Shown: positions 18,254-28,951 of the stretch, piece after piece
How positions within the stretch are numbered: the stretch's first letter is position 1
Layout of the letters: each line of letters starts with the position of its first letter
Assembly: GCF_006088715.1 (NCBI RefSeq)
Contig: NZ_CP030771.1
Location: 2,356,001 to 2,420,000, forward strand
Direction: 5' to 3'
Source of the DNA: Streptomyces sp. YIM 121038
GTDB lineage: Bacteria > Actinomycetota > Actinomycetes > Streptomycetales > Streptomycetaceae
DNA: 64,000 bases
Translations under genes and position numbers: made by a program
The notes under the pieces: model-generated
What the model was told of the DNA's origin: nothing
The model's database searches: none
Seen by the model: the letters and a program-made list of their open reading frames with translations, nothing else

Positions 18254-18257
<4 letters not shown>
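15582..18257 (+). CDS. Fused LivH-LivM-LivG ABC transporter (two permeases plus ATPase)
   Basis: One 891-aa frame joins three normally separate subunits of a branched-chain amino-acid/amide uptake transporter. Residues about 1-285 are LivH-like (VVTHRATGVLNFAHGAIAM), about 300-590 LivM-like (TGRGGQISLGQAAYAGLGAL), and about 660-891 a LivG-like ATPase with Walker A GPNGAGKSS, Walker B VLLLDEPAAGLD and the degenerate signature LPTGTLRRVELARAL. LivH-LivM fusion is known in actinobacteria. The join to the ATPase runs through a Pro/Ala linker that contains a dispersed repeat. An in-frame ATG at 17559 could start a separate ATPase chain. The start is GTG, 4 nt after the previous gene. Confidence 0.8.
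17501..17549. repeat. Streptomyces dispersed repeat, type B, inside a coding region
   Basis: The sequence CTTCCCCAAGCTCCCGGCTC then CGCTCGAGCAGGGGAGACCC matches the element at 29351-29398 with only about two differences. It encodes residues about 640-656 of the LivH-LivM-LivG fusion, just before the ATPase part. I remember this pattern as a common Streptomyces intergenic element. Confidence 0.8.
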
Positions 18258-19565
<1,308 letters not shown>

Positions 19566-19687
19566 TTACGCAGGTCGCGGCCGGGGACCCGCCGTGCCGC
19601 GCCGCCGTGCGCGCGGCCCCACCCGGTCAGCGGACGGGGCGGGGCCGCTCGTGGGTTCCGGCTCGCCGGAGGGGACGGCCGGGACCG

Positions 19688-20522
<835 letters not shown>

Positions 20523-20528
20523 CGGTGG

Positions 20529-20558
20529 AATCTAGAAGCCCTCTCGCCCCGCTATCAA
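20529..20558 (-). promoter_or_regulatory. Sigma-70-like promoter of the Rpf gene
   Basis: Minus strand: TTGATA (20558-20553), 18-nt spacer, TAGATT (20534-20529). The predicted transcription start at about 20522 gives a leader of roughly 185 nt. The region upstream to 20874 holds nothing else I can name apart from the ribosome binding site of the divergent gene. Confidence 0.5.
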
Positions 20559-20874
20559 CCGACTCCTCGTCATTCCAGGCCAGTTGCCGGTTACCTGGAG
20601 TATCGTCGACTTTCGGACAGCCCTTTTATCCCTGCATACGAGTACTTACCACCCTCCCGCCCCGGCGATCTGTGACTCACCTCACCGGTGCAACTTCCGT
20701 GTACGCGGCAGGTGTTGGCGCGGAGTGACAAATTCCGTCCCTCAACTCACCCTCTGCTTCGGTTAGTTCAATTCCGCGCCTCCCGTGCGTGACTTGGGCC
20801 ACTGATCGCCCGTTGTCTCCTTTATGAGCCGGGCACCACCCGGACACCCCACGCATCGATTCCGAGGAGTCACC

Positions 20875-21666
20875 GTGCCGCGCATGCTCGACCTCAGCGA
20901 CGAGGTACGCGCCGAGATCGGCGACGAAGAAGCCGACCGCCTGCTCGCCGGGGAGAACGCCCCGGGCGCCTACGACTGCACGTCCTGCCGCACTCCGGGC
21001 GACTCCGAGCGCGAGCGCACCAGCACGGTCCTGTTCGTCGGCGACGAGACCGCCGTGCTCGCCTTCGCCCACGCCTCCTGCCTGCCGTCCCAGATCGTCG
21101 AGGTCTCCGAGGAGCAGCTCCAGGGCGCCGTACGGTCCATCACCGGCGAGGACACCGTGCCGTCCCAGCGCCCCGCGGACGGCGCCCCCGAACAGGCCGT
21201 GCTGGGCGTGACCAGCGGTCTCGTCCTCATCGAAGGCGAGCTGCACCCCGCGCTCGTCGTCGAGCCGACCGGCCCCATCGCCCGCCCGGGCGCGGCGCCC
21301 GGCGGCGGTGACGACTTCCTGCCGCTCCTGATCGAGCACGGCTTCATGCCCGTGACCTCGCTCGCGGGCGCGCCCCCGACGCTGCACGGCTGGTCGGTGC
21401 TGCTCGCCGTGGGCCAGCTGCACGCCATCCTCCAGCCCGGCACCGGCGGCGGCTCCCCCGTCGCCTGGTGGCAGGCCCACCAGCCGCTCCAGGTCACCGA
21501 CGGCTGGCGCGCGGCGGCCAACAAGCTCCAGTCCGTCCTGCTGTACGCCACCCCGTCGGGCACCGTCGGCCGCCAGCCCCGCGAGGACCTGCTGCGCGGC
21601 GCGCTCGACCGCGCGGCCTCCCGGGGCCAGCTGGTCGCCTGCGCGATGCCGCTCGCGGGCACCTGA
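20875..21666 (+). CDS. Conserved hypothetical protein
   Basis: Soluble protein of 263 aa with no family I recognise. It begins PRMLDLSDEVRAEIGDEEAD, has a Cys pair DCTSCRTPGD near residue 35, and a second Cys region near AHASCLP. The rest is mixed alpha/beta with no membrane segment. GTG at 20875 was chosen because GAGGAG lies 5 nt upstream; the frame is open to 20824. It is divergent from the Rpf gene and is followed at 58 bp by the His-rich protein. Confidence 0.65.
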   Translation: MPRMLDLSDEVRAEIGDEEADRLLAGENAPGAYDCTSCRTPGDSERERTSTVLFVGDETAVLAFAHASCLPSQIVEVSEEQLQGAVRSITGEDTVPSQRPADGAPEQAVLGVTSGLVLIEGELHPALVVEPTGPIARPGAAPGGGDDFLPLLIEHGFMPVTSLAGAPPTLHGWSVLLAVGQLHAILQPGTGGGSPVAWWQAHQPLQVTDGWRAAANKLQSVLLYATPSGTVGRQPREDLLRGALDRAASRGQLVACAMPLAGT

Positions 21667-21724
21667 GCCACATTGGGGGCCCGGGCCCCGCATCCCGGGA
21701 ACCCCCCAGGTCGTTGGCCCAGAC

Positions 21725-22117
21725 GTGCACGTATACGACGCCACACACCACCGGCCGTACGCCGGGCCGATCCCGTCCATGCGCGGCGCGCAGGACACCG
21801 CGGCCGCCTTCTCGGCCACGCCGATCTACGACGCCCTGTACTCCGAGTACCTCAGGGCGTTCCGGGCCCTGCCCGGCGACCGGACCGGCGAGGAGGAGCT
21901 GAGGTTCACCGGCTTCGGCCCCGGGCCGTACGGCAACGCCGGGCACCACGGCGCCATGCGGCACGACCCGCGCCACACCCCCCGGCACGACCCGCGCCAC
22001 GACCCCCGGCACAACCCCTTCAACGTCGCCCGCTACGGCCAGCCCACCCAGGTCGACCACCACAGCTACGGCCACCTCTTCCCGGCCGCCCTCCCCCCGG
22101 GCCCGCGCCGGGGCTGA
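21725..22117 (+). CDS. Small protein with Arg-His-Asp-Pro repeats
   Basis: Protein of 130 aa from a GTG. The first 65 residues look globular (TPIYDALYSEYLRAFRALPG). The middle has a run of RHDP/RHTP/RHNP tetrapeptides (PRHTPRHDPRHDPRHNP), and the end is His/Tyr/Pro-rich. Function is unknown; the repeat could bind metal or be disordered. There is no clear ribosome binding site. It is co-directional with the gene upstream, and a strong terminator follows. Confidence 0.55.
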   Translation: MHVYDATHHRPYAGPIPSMRGAQDTAAAFSATPIYDALYSEYLRAFRALPGDRTGEEELRFTGFGPGPYGNAGHHGAMRHDPRHTPRHDPRHDPRHNPFNVARYGQPTQVDHHSYGHLFPAALPPGPRRG

Positions 22118-22134
22118 CCCCCCGCCCCTCCTCA

Positions 22135-22176
22135 TGCCGGTGCCCGGCCCTCCGCGTGGAGGGCCGGGCACCGGCA
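22135..22176. terminator. Bidirectional hairpin terminator
   Basis: A perfect 19-bp stem (22135-22153 with 22158-22176) with loop GCGT, lying between the convergent small gene and der. The core GGCCCTCC...GGAGGGCC recurs in the terminator at 58931. Confidence 0.85.
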
Positions 22177-22205
22177 CGTACGGACCGCGGACGCCGCGGC
22201 TCCCG

Positions 22206-23702
22206 CTACTTCTTCTTCTGGGTCTTCTGCCCGCGCTTCTCGCGCACCCGCACCGAGATGTGGATCGGCGTGCCCTCGAAGCCGAACTCCTCGCGCAGCC
22301 TGCGCTCCACGAAGCGGCGGTAGCCGTGCTCGATGAAGCCCGAGGCGAACAGGACGAACCGCGGCGGCTTGGTGCCCGCCTGGGTGCCGAAGAGGATGCG
22401 CGGCTGCTTGCCGCCCCGGACCGGGTGCGGGTGGGCGGCGACCAGCTCGCCGAGGAACGCGTTCAGCCGGCCCGTCGGCACGCGCGTCTCCCAGCCCGCG
22501 ATGGCCGTCTCGATCGCCGGGACGAGCTTCTCCATGTGCCGCCCCGTGCGCGCCGACACGTTCACCCGCGGCGCCCACGCGACCTGCGCGAGCTCCGTCT
22601 CGATCTCCCGCTCCAGGTAGTAGCGGCGCTCCTCGTCGAGCGTGTCCCACTTGTTGTACGCGAGGACGACGGCGCGGCCCGCCTCCACCGCCATCGTGAC
22701 GATGCGCTGGTCCTGGATGCTGATCGACTCGCTGGCGTCGATCAGGATGACCGCGACCTCCGCCTTCTCCACGGCGGCGGCCGTGCGCAGCGAGGCGTAG
22801 TAGTCGGCGCCCTGCTGGAGGTGGACGCGCTTGCGGATGCCCGCCGTGTCGACGAACTTCCAGGTGACGCCGCCCAGTTCGATGAGCTCGTCGACCGGGT
22901 CGCGGGTGGTGCCCGCGAGCTCGTTGACGACGACGCGCTCCTCGTTGGCCACCTTGTTCAGGAGGGAGGACTTGCCCACGTTCGGACGGCCGATGAGCGC
23001 GATGCGGCGCGGGCCGCCGACGGCCGTGCCGAAGGTCTGCGCGGGCGCCTCCGGCAGGACGTCCAGGACCGCGTCGAGCATGTCGCCGGTGCCGCGGCCG
23101 TGCAGCGAGGAGACCGGGTGCGGCTCGCCGATGCCGAGGGACCACAGGGCGGTGGCGTCGGCCTCGCCGCTCTGGCCGTCGACCTTGTTGGCGCAGAGCA
23201 CCACGGGCTTGTTGGCCTTGCGAAGGAGCCGGACGACGGCCTCGTCGGTGTCGGTGACGCCGACGGTGGAGTCGACGACGAACACGACGGCGTCGGCGGT
23301 CTCGATCGCGTACTCGGCCTGCGCGGCCACCGACGCGTCGATGCCGAGGACGTCCTGCTCCCAGCCGCCGGTGTCGACGACCTTGAAGCGGCGGCCCGCC
23401 CACTCGGCCTCGTAGGTGACGCGGTCGCGGGTCACGCCCGGCTTGTCCTCGACGACGGCCTCGCGGCGGCCGATGATGCGGTTCACGAGGGTCGACTTGC
23501 CGACGTTCGGACGGCCGACGACGGCGAGGACCGGGAGCGGACCGTGTCCGGCCGCCTCGATGGCGCCCTCGACGTCCTCGACGTCGAAGCCCTCTACGGC
23601 GGCGAGCTCCATGAACTCCGCGTACTCGGCGTCGCCAAGTGCCCCATGGTCGTGCTCGACGTGCTCCGTCGGCTCGCCCTCGGGCTGGATCTGGTCGTTC
23701 AT
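22206..23702 (-). CDS. der: Ribosome-assembly GTPase Der (EngA)
   Basis: Essential double-GTPase of 498 aa that acts in late assembly of the 50S subunit. Both G1 motifs read GRPNVGKS (residues 63-70 and 238-245). G3 is DTGGWEQD and DTAGIRKR, and G4 is NKVD and NKWD. The C-terminal KH-like domain ends in Lys-rich GQKTQKKK. An acidic roughly 55-residue N-terminal extension is typical of actinobacterial Der. ATG 23702 is preceded by GAGG. It is last in the minus-strand cluster cmk-plsC-der. Confidence 0.95.
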   Translation of the reverse strand: MNDQIQPEGEPTEHVEHDHGALGDAEYAEFMELAAVEGFDVEDVEGAIEAAGHGPLPVLAVVGRPNVGKSTLVNRIIGRREAVVEDKPGVTRDRVTYEAEWAGRRFKVVDTGGWEQDVLGIDASVAAQAEYAIETADAVVFVVDSTVGVTDTDEAVVRLLRKANKPVVLCANKVDGQSGEADATALWSLGIGEPHPVSSLHGRGTGDMLDAVLDVLPEAPAQTFGTAVGGPRRIALIGRPNVGKSSLLNKVANEERVVVNELAGTTRDPVDELIELGGVTWKFVDTAGIRKRVHLQQGADYYASLRTAAAVEKAEVAVILIDASESISIQDQRIVTMAVEAGRAVVLAYNKWDTLDEERRYYLEREIETELAQVAWAPRVNVSARTGRHMEKLVPAIETAIAGWETRVPTGRLNAFLGELVAAHPHPVRGGKQPRILFGTQAGTKPPRFVLFASGFIEHGYRRFVERRLREEFGFEGTPIHISVRVREKRGQKTQKKK

Positions 23703-23776
23703 GAAGTCCGTACCTCGTCGTTCATCGTGGTGATCGGTGACCCCTCCGTACGGCGGGTCACTACTGAAAGTCTTAC

Positions 23777-24424
23777 TCAGCGCCCGGTCAGGCGCCTGGC
23801 GTTTTCCAGGTGGTCGGTCAGCTTCCCCTGGATGCGCACGGTCGCCTCGTCGAGCGCCTTGCGCGTGCGCCGCCCGCTCCCGTCGCCCGCCTCGAAGGGA
23901 TCTCCGAAGACGACGTCGACGCGGCTGCGCAGCGGCGGCAGCTGCCGTATCAGCCGGCCGCTGCGCTCCGTGCTGCCCAGGACGGCGACCGGGACGATCG
24001 GCGCCCCGGAGCGCACCGCGAAGTACGCGAGGCCCGCGCGCAGCGAGGCGAAGTCGCCGTCGCCCCGGGTGCCCTCCGGGAAGATCCCGAGGACGCCGCC
24101 CCGCGCCAGGACGCCGAGCGCGTCGGTGATCGCCGTGCGGTCGGCCGTCGAGCGGTCGACCTTGACCTGGCCGATGGCGCCCAGGAACGTGCCGAGCGGG
24201 CCGACGAACGCCTCCTTCTTGATCAGGAAGTGCGCCGGCCGGGGCGCCACGCCCATGACCATCGGGCCGTCGACGTTGTGCGAGTGGTTGACGGCCAGGA
24301 TGACCGGGCCGCTCGCCGGCACCCGCCAGGAGCCGAGCACGCGGGGCTTCCACAGGCCGTACATCAGACCGACGCCGATGCGCCGCCCGACCTCGGCCCC
24401 GCGCTCGGATGCCCCGGAGGTCAC
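23777..24424 (-). CDS. 1-acyl-glycerol-3-phosphate acyltransferase-like (PlsC)
   Basis: Lysophospholipid acyltransferase family protein, 215 aa, acting in phospholipid synthesis at the membrane. The catalytic HX4D motif is H47-D52 (NHSHNVDGP), and the substrate motif FPEGTRG lies at 115-121. The ATG overlaps the cmk stop by 4 nt, so it is translationally coupled to cmk. The cmk-plsC-der order is a conserved actinobacterial arrangement. Exact acyl acceptor specificity cannot be read. Confidence 0.88.
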   Translation of the reverse strand: MTSGASERGAEVGRRIGVGLMYGLWKPRVLGSWRVPASGPVILAVNHSHNVDGPMVMGVAPRPAHFLIKKEAFVGPLGTFLGAIGQVKVDRSTADRTAITDALGVLARGGVLGIFPEGTRGDGDFASLRAGLAYFAVRSGAPIVPVAVLGSTERSGRLIRQLPPLRSRVDVVFGDPFEAGDGSGRRTRKALDEATVRIQGKLTDHLENARRLTGR

Positions 24425-25119
24425 TTCCCGGCCCGCTTCTCCTCAACGAGGGTGACGACGCACTCGATGACCTGCTGGAGCGAGAGCTCGGTGGTGTCGA
24501 CCTCGACGGCGTCGTCGGCCTTGGCGAGCGGCGACGTCTTGCGGCTGGAGTCGGCGGCGTCGCGCTTGATCAGGGCCTCGCGGGTGGCGTTCACGTCGGC
24601 GCCCTTGAGCTCGCCGGAGCGGCGGGCGGCACGGGCCTCCGGGGACGCCGTGAGGAAGATCTTCAGGTCGGCGTCCGGGAGGACGGTGGTGCCGATGTCC
24701 CGGCCCTCGACGACGATGCCCTTCGCCGCGCCGAGGGCGATGGAGCGCTGCAGCTCGGTGATCCGGGTGCGCACGTCGGGGACGGCGCTGACGGCGCTGA
24801 CCTTGGAGGTGACCTCCTGCGTGCGGATCGGGCCCGCCACGTCCGTGCCGTCGACCGTGATCGTCGGGGCGGCCGGGTCCGTGCCGGAGACGATCTCGGG
24901 CTTGCCCGCCGCGGCGGCGATCGCGCCGGGGTCGGTGAGGTCGATGCCGTTGCTGACCATCCACCACGTGATCGCCCGGTACTGGGCGCCGGTGTCCAGG
25001 TAGCTCAGGCCGAGCTGCGCGGCGACGGCCTTGGACGTGCTGGACTTGCCCGTGCCGGACGGCCCGTCGATGGCGACGATCACGGTGCCTGCGGCAGCGC
25101 TGTTTTCCAGGGTTTCCAC
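24421..25119 (-). CDS. cmk: Cytidylate kinase
   Basis: CMP/dCMP kinase, 232 aa, which phosphorylates (d)CMP with ATP for nucleotide salvage and RNA/DNA synthesis. The P-loop is GPSGTGKS at 19-26. The substrate region [16 protein letters not shown] and the motif [20 protein letters not shown] are typical, as is the lid Arg region [11 protein letters not shown]. It is coupled by a 4-nt overlap to plsC and lies downstream of tyrA. Confidence 0.95.
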   Translation of the reverse strand: METLENSAAAGTVIVAIDGPSGTGKSSTSKAVAAQLGLSYLDTGAQYRAITWWMVSNGIDLTDPGAIAAAAGKPEIVSGTDPAAPTITVDGTDVAGPIRTQEVTSKVSAVSAVPDVRTRITELQRSIALGAAKGIVVEGRDIGTTVLPDADLKIFLTASPEARAARRSGELKGADVNATREALIKRDAADSSRKTSPLAKADDAVEVDTTELSLQQVIECVVTLVEEKRAGK

Positions 25120-25285
25120 GGGCTGCGGGTGCCTTTCTCGGGGCGCGGGTCGGGTGGGGGACGCCTACGACGCCCCGCACAAGGTTACTGGCTCCCGCCC
25201 CGGCCCTCGCCTGGCCACCCGCCCGCCGCCGCTCCCGTGCGCGACGACCACCGCTCCCGCGCGCTACGGCCGCCGCTCCCGCGCG

Positions 25286-26371
25286 TCACGGCCGCAGCGA
25301 CCAGCCCCGCTCCCGCAGCGCCGCGGCCAGCGGGGCCGCCGCCGCGGGCTCCACCATGAGCTGGACCAGACCGGCCTGCTGGCCGGTGGCGTGCTCGATG
25401 CGGACGTCCTCGACGTTGACCCCGGCGCGCTCGGCGTCGGCGAAGATGCGGGCCAACTGTCCGGGCTGGTCGTTGATGAGCACGGCCACGACCTCGTACG
25501 CGGACGGGGCGGAGCCGTGCTTGCCGGGCACCCGGGCCTGGCCCGCGTTGCCGCGCCGCAGCACGCCCGCGACCCCCGCGGCGCCCTCGTGCCGCTTGCC
25601 CTCGTCGGCCGAGGCCAGGCCCCGCAGCGCGGCGACGGTCTCCTGGAGGTCGGCGGCGACGTCGGCGAGCAGGTCGGCGACCGGCCCCGGGTTGGCGGAG
25701 AGGATGTCGATCCACATCCGCGGGTCGGACGCGGCGATGCGCGTGACGTCGCGGATGCCCTGGCCGCACAGCCGGACCGCCGACTCCTCGGCGTTCTCCA
25801 GGCGGGCCGCGACCATGCTGGAGACCAGGTGCGGCATGTGCGAGACGAGGGCGACGGCCCGGTCGTGGGCGTCGGCGTCCATGACGACGGGCACGGCCCG
25901 GCACTGGGCCACCAGCTCCAGGGCGAGGTTCAGCACCTCGGTGTCGGTGTCCCGGGTGGGCGTGAGCACCCAGGGGCGGCCCTCGAAGAGGTCGGCGGAC
26001 GCGGCCAGGGGGCCGCTGCGCTCGCGCCCCGACATGGGGTGCGTGCCGATGTACGGCGTCAGGTCGAGGCCGAGCGACTCCAGCTCGCGGCGCGGGCCGC
26101 CCTTGACGCTCGCCACGTCCAGATAGCCGCGGGCGCGGCCGCGGCGCATGGCGTCGGCCAGGGTGGCGGCGACGTGCGCGGGCGGCACCGCGACCACGCA
26201 CAGGTCGACGGGGCCCTCGGGCTCCGCCGCGGTCCCGGCGCCGAGCGCGGCGGCCGTGCGGGCCTGCTCGGTGTCGTGGTCGGCGAGGTGGACGGCGACG
26301 CCGCGGCGGGCCAGGGCCAGGGCGGCGGAGGTGCCGATCAGGCCGGTGCCGATGACGAGGGCTGTTCTCAC
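25286..26371 (-). CDS. tyrA: Prephenate dehydrogenase with ACT domain
   Basis: Converts prephenate to 4-hydroxyphenylpyruvate in tyrosine synthesis, 361 aa from the GTG. The NAD-binding fold starts VRTALVIGTGLIGTSAALAL. The active-site region YIGTHPMSGRERSG carries the catalytic His. A C-terminal ACT domain (about 285-361, VVAVLINDQPGQLARIFADA) likely binds tyrosine for feedback control. The frame is open to 26407, but GTG 26371 follows GGGG at a proper distance and starts the NAD fold directly. Two 13-bp direct repeats lie just upstream. Confidence 0.9.
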   Translation of the reverse strand: MRTALVIGTGLIGTSAALALARRGVAVHLADHDTEQARTAAALGAGTAAEPEGPVDLCVVAVPPAHVAATLADAMRRGRARGYLDVASVKGGPRRELESLGLDLTPYIGTHPMSGRERSGPLAASADLFEGRPWVLTPTRDTDTEVLNLALELVAQCRAVPVVMDADAHDRAVALVSHMPHLVSSMVAARLENAEESAVRLCGQGIRDVTRIAASDPRMWIDILSANPGPVADLLADVAADLQETVAALRGLASADEGKRHEGAAGVAGVLRRGNAGQARVPGKHGSAPSAYEVVAVLINDQPGQLARIFADAERAGVNVEDVRIEHATGQQAGLVQLMVEPAAAAPLAAALRERGWSLRP

Positions 26372-26402
26372 TGGGCGATGTCCCCGTAGCTTCCGTGCGT
26401 TG

Positions 26403-26441
26403 CGCACATCGGGTCGAGATGTACGTACCGCACATCGGGTC
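26403..26441. promoter_or_regulatory. Direct repeats upstream of tyrA
   Basis: CGCACATCGGGTC occurs at 26403-26415 and again at 26429-26441, a 26-bp period, 30 to 70 bp upstream of the tyrA start. The period is about 2.5 helical turns. They may be operator half-sites or leader elements; a TAGGCT hexamer (minus strand, about 26460) could be the -10. No regulator is known to me for this motif. Confidence 0.4.
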
Positions 26442-26532
26442 TTGACGGACGTACAGCCTAGTCACCACCCGTGACGCGGCCGCGCGGCGCCCGCCTGCCG
26501 AGACGGTCGCCGCGCACCGGCCGCGTGCGGCC

Positions 26533-26955
26533 TCAGAGCTGCTGCTGCCTGATGATGTCCTCCAGGGAGCCGGTCGGCACCTGTCCGCTCGGGGTCAGCT
26601 TGTCGACGACCTGCGGCAGCTGCTGCGCGATCTCGTCGGCGGCCTGCTCGGGCGAGACCCCGGCGTCCTGGGCGACCTGCTGGAGCGTGTCGTCGGGCAG
26701 GGCCTCCTTGACCTGCGCGCCGGACACCGGCTGGTTCTCGCCGGAGCCGACCCACGACTGGGCCTGGTCGGCGAGCCCGGCCTTGGTCAGCCCGTCGAGG
26801 AGGCCGCCCAGCGGGTTGTTCCCGCCGCCGCCCTTGCTCATCAGCGCGCCGAGCAGGGCGCCGAGGATGTTGGCGCCGCCCCCGGACTGGCCCGTGCCCT
26901 GCTGGCCGCCGCCGAGGAGACCGCCCAGGAGGCCGCCCAGATCGTTACCCGCCAT
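26533..26955 (-). CDS. YidB/DUF937-like protein
   Basis: Small protein of 140 aa. The N-terminal half is Gly/Leu/Gln-rich (NDLGGLLGGLLGGGQQGTGQ). The second half matches the YidB (DUF937) core: LADQAQSWVGSGENQPVSGA, then DAGVSPEQAADEIAQQLPQV and VDKLTPSGQVP. Function is unknown. The ATG at 26955 follows GAAAGG, and upstream codons in the frame are unlike the family. It is monocistronic and divergent from the next gene. Confidence 0.8.
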   Translation of the reverse strand: MAGNDLGGLLGGLLGGGQQGTGQSGGGANILGALLGALMSKGGGGNNPLGGLLDGLTKAGLADQAQSWVGSGENQPVSGAQVKEALPDDTLQQVAQDAGVSPEQAADEIAQQLPQVVDKLTPSGQVPTGSLEDIIRQQQL

Positions 26956-27168
26956 GGTCGTGCCTTTCGCTTCGATGGCCGGGCCCCGCCCTTGCGGGCC
27001 AAGGGCCCCGGACCCTGCCAATGTCACCCGGACCGCCGCGCCCCGCCACTCGGAGCGACCGGCGCGGAACCCCTCCGCATCACGAGCGCACAGCCCCCGT
27101 GCGCCCCTGGACGCCGGGGTGCGGTTCGGCTTGCATGGAAGGGCAGGCCGCGCGCCTCGGGGGGACGC

Positions 27169-27855
27169 ATGAAGCGCTCAGGACCGTTGTTCACGCTGCT
27201 CGGGGGGCTGCTGCTCGCCCTGTTCATGCTGACGCTCAACGCGACCACGGGGTCGGGCAGTTCGTCGTACGGCGACTCCTCGTCCGGCGCGGCGAAGCCC
27301 GCAGCGCCGCCCGCCGCGAGCGCGAGCCCCTCGGCGAAGCCGTCCCCCTCGAAGAAGCCGTCCCCTGCGAAGAAGCCGCGGCCGCCCGCCGACGGCAAGT
27401 ACACGGGCCGCACGGACGACGACACCGCCTCCGTGGCCATCACGCTGCGCGGCGGCAGGGCCACGGCGTACTTCTGCGACGGCAGGACCACGGAGTCCTG
27501 GCTGAAGGGCGACGTCGAGGACGACGGCTCGCTGCGCCTGACCGGCGAGGGCGGCGCGAAGCTCGACGGGCGCGTCAAGGGCGACACGGTCCGCGGCACG
27601 GTCGACGTCCGCGGCGGGCCCCGGCCCTTCACCGCCCCCCGGACGGAGAAGAAGCCGGCGGGGCTGTACCGCGCGCGGGCCGAGGTGCGCGGCGAGCGCC
27701 TCGACGGCGGCTGGATCGTGCAGCCCGACGGCAGCCAGGTCGGCCTCCTCAGCCGTGACGGGAAGCCCGCCGCCGCCCCCCGTCTCGACCCCGGCACCGG
27801 CGCCGTCCGGCTGCCCGGCGGCGGCCGGCTCACCGCCCGGCCCGTCGTGCCCTGA
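27169..27855 (+). CDS. Membrane-anchored protein with beta-rich domain
   Basis: Protein of 228 aa with an N-terminal anchor or signal (FTLLGGLLLALFMLTLNA). A Ser/Pro/Lys-rich linker with SPSKKPSPAKKP-type repeats covers about 40-80. The C-terminal domain of about 150 residues is rich in short beta strands (YTGRTDDDTASVAITLRGG, ATAYFCDGRTTESWL). Probably it faces outward. I do not recognise a family or function. ATG 27169 follows GGGGGG. It precedes the redox pair by about 40 bp and may be co-transcribed with it. Confidence 0.65.
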   Translation: MKRSGPLFTLLGGLLLALFMLTLNATTGSGSSSYGDSSSGAAKPAAPPAASASPSAKPSPSKKPSPAKKPRPPADGKYTGRTDDDTASVAITLRGGRATAYFCDGRTTESWLKGDVEDDGSLRLTGEGGAKLDGRVKGDTVRGTVDVRGGPRPFTAPRTEKKPAGLYRARAEVRGERLDGGWIVQPDGSQVGLLSRDGKPAAAPRLDPGTGAVRLPGGGRLTARPVVP

Positions 27856-27896
27856 GCACCCCGCCGCACCCATCCGCGCCCGCCCCGGGAGGCCCC

Positions 27897-28478
27897 GTGA
27901 GCGTCGACCCCAACGCCCCCACCCAAGGAGCCGGGTTCCCCGCGGGCCCGCGCCGTGAGCATCCCGCCCGCTATCTGGTGCCCGCCGTGGTCGCGGCGGC
28001 CGTCGCCGTGGGCCTGGGGGCGTACGGAAAGGCCCACGACCCCGAGGGCACCGCGTTCAACCTCGCGGGCTTCAGCTCCACCAGCGCCGTGAAGTCCTGG
28101 CTCGCCACCACCGCGTTCGGCTTCGCGCTGATCCAGGTCGGCTCCGCCCTCATGGTCTACGGCAGGCTGCCCGGGCCGTCCTGGTCGGCGGCGCTGCACC
28201 GCTGGTCGGGCCGGATCGCGTTCCTGGTGGCGGTGCCCGTCGCGGTGCACTGCCTCTACGCGCTCGGCTACCAGACGTACTCGACGCGCGTGCTGTGGCA
28301 CTCCTTCCTCGGCTGCTTCTTCTTCGGCGCGTTCAGCGCCAAGATGCTGCTGCTCCGCTCGGCCCGGCTGCCCGGCTGGCTCCTGCCGCTGGTGGGCGGC
28401 CTGGTCTTCGCGGTGCTCACCCTGGTGTGGGTGACGTCGGCGCTGTGGTTCTTCCGTACGGTCGGGGTGACGACGTGA
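27897..28478 (+). CDS. DUF6529-like membrane protein, possible heme carrier
   Basis: Integral membrane protein of 193 aa with about five helices. Histidines near helix ends, H101 (LHRWSGR), H118 (VAVHCLYALGY) and H135 (VLWHSFLGCFFFG), are spaced like heme-b ligands in cytochrome b561-type proteins. I recall the family as DUF6529. It overlaps the Rieske gene by GTGA, so the two products are made together and probably form a membrane electron-transfer module. Heme binding is inference. Confidence 0.7.
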   Translation: MSVDPNAPTQGAGFPAGPRREHPARYLVPAVVAAAVAVGLGAYGKAHDPEGTAFNLAGFSSTSAVKSWLATTAFGFALIQVGSALMVYGRLPGPSWSAALHRWSGRIAFLVAVPVAVHCLYALGYQTYSTRVLWHSFLGCFFFGAFSAKMLLLRSARLPGWLLPLVGGLVFAVLTLVWVTSALWFFRTVGVTT

Positions 28479-28930
28479 GCGGCGGCGGGCCCGCGGCGGG
28501 CCCCACGCGGCGCACGGCCCTGCTGGCGGGCGCGGCCGCGGCCCTGACCGCCTGCGACAAGTACGGCGATGAGGGCGCGGAGCCGGACCCGCCGAAGTCC
28601 ACGCCCGCGTCCTCCGGGCCCTCGGGCGGGAAGCCGTCCGAGGCGCCGCCCCTGGCCGAGAAGTCCGAGATCCCGGTCGGCGGCGGCAAGGTCTTCGAGA
28701 AGGAGAAGGTGGTGGTCACCCAGCCCGAGGAGGGGGACTTCAAGGCGTTCTCCGCGGTCTGCACGCACCAGGGCTGCACGGTCCGCGACGTGTCCGGCGG
28801 CACGATCAACTGCCCCTGCCACGGCAGCAAGTACCGGGTGGCGGACGCCTCGGTGGCGGACGGCCCGGCGCCGCGCCCGCTGGCCCCACGCTCCATCGAG
28901 GTCACGGGAAACGCGATCAGGCTCACCTGA
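28475..28930 (+). CDS. Rieske [2Fe-2S] lipoprotein
   Basis: Rieske-type iron-sulfur protein, 151 aa. Cluster ligands are C96/H98 (VCTHQGC) and C113/H116 (CPCHGS), with C101 and C115 able to form the usual disulfide. The N-terminus has twin arginines (TRRTALLAGA) and a lipobox LTAC with Cys27, so it is probably exported by Tat and lipid-anchored. A Pro/Ser linker separates anchor and domain. The GTG overlaps the stop of the membrane protein upstream. It would carry electrons at the outer face; donor and acceptor are unknown. Confidence 0.88.
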   Translation: MSGGGPAAGPTRRTALLAGAAAALTACDKYGDEGAEPDPPKSTPASSGPSGGKPSEAPPLAEKSEIPVGGGKVFEKEKVVVTQPEEGDFKAFSAVCTHQGCTVRDVSGGTINCPCHGSKYRVADASVADGPAPRPLAPRSIEVTGNAIRLT

Positions 28931-28939
28931 CCAACCGCG

Positions 28940-28945
28940 TACGCT
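28940..28945 (+). promoter_or_regulatory. -10 hexamer of a likely leaderless promoter
   Basis: TACGCT ends 6 nt before the ATG at 28952, and no ribosome binding site is present. Transcription may start at the start codon. Confidence 0.35.
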
Positions 28946-28951
28946 CCAGAG

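Noticed and set aside
20755..20800. Sequence resembling a tRNA T-loop (GTTCAATTCC)
   Set aside because: No matching acceptor stem, D-loop or anticodon arm nearby.
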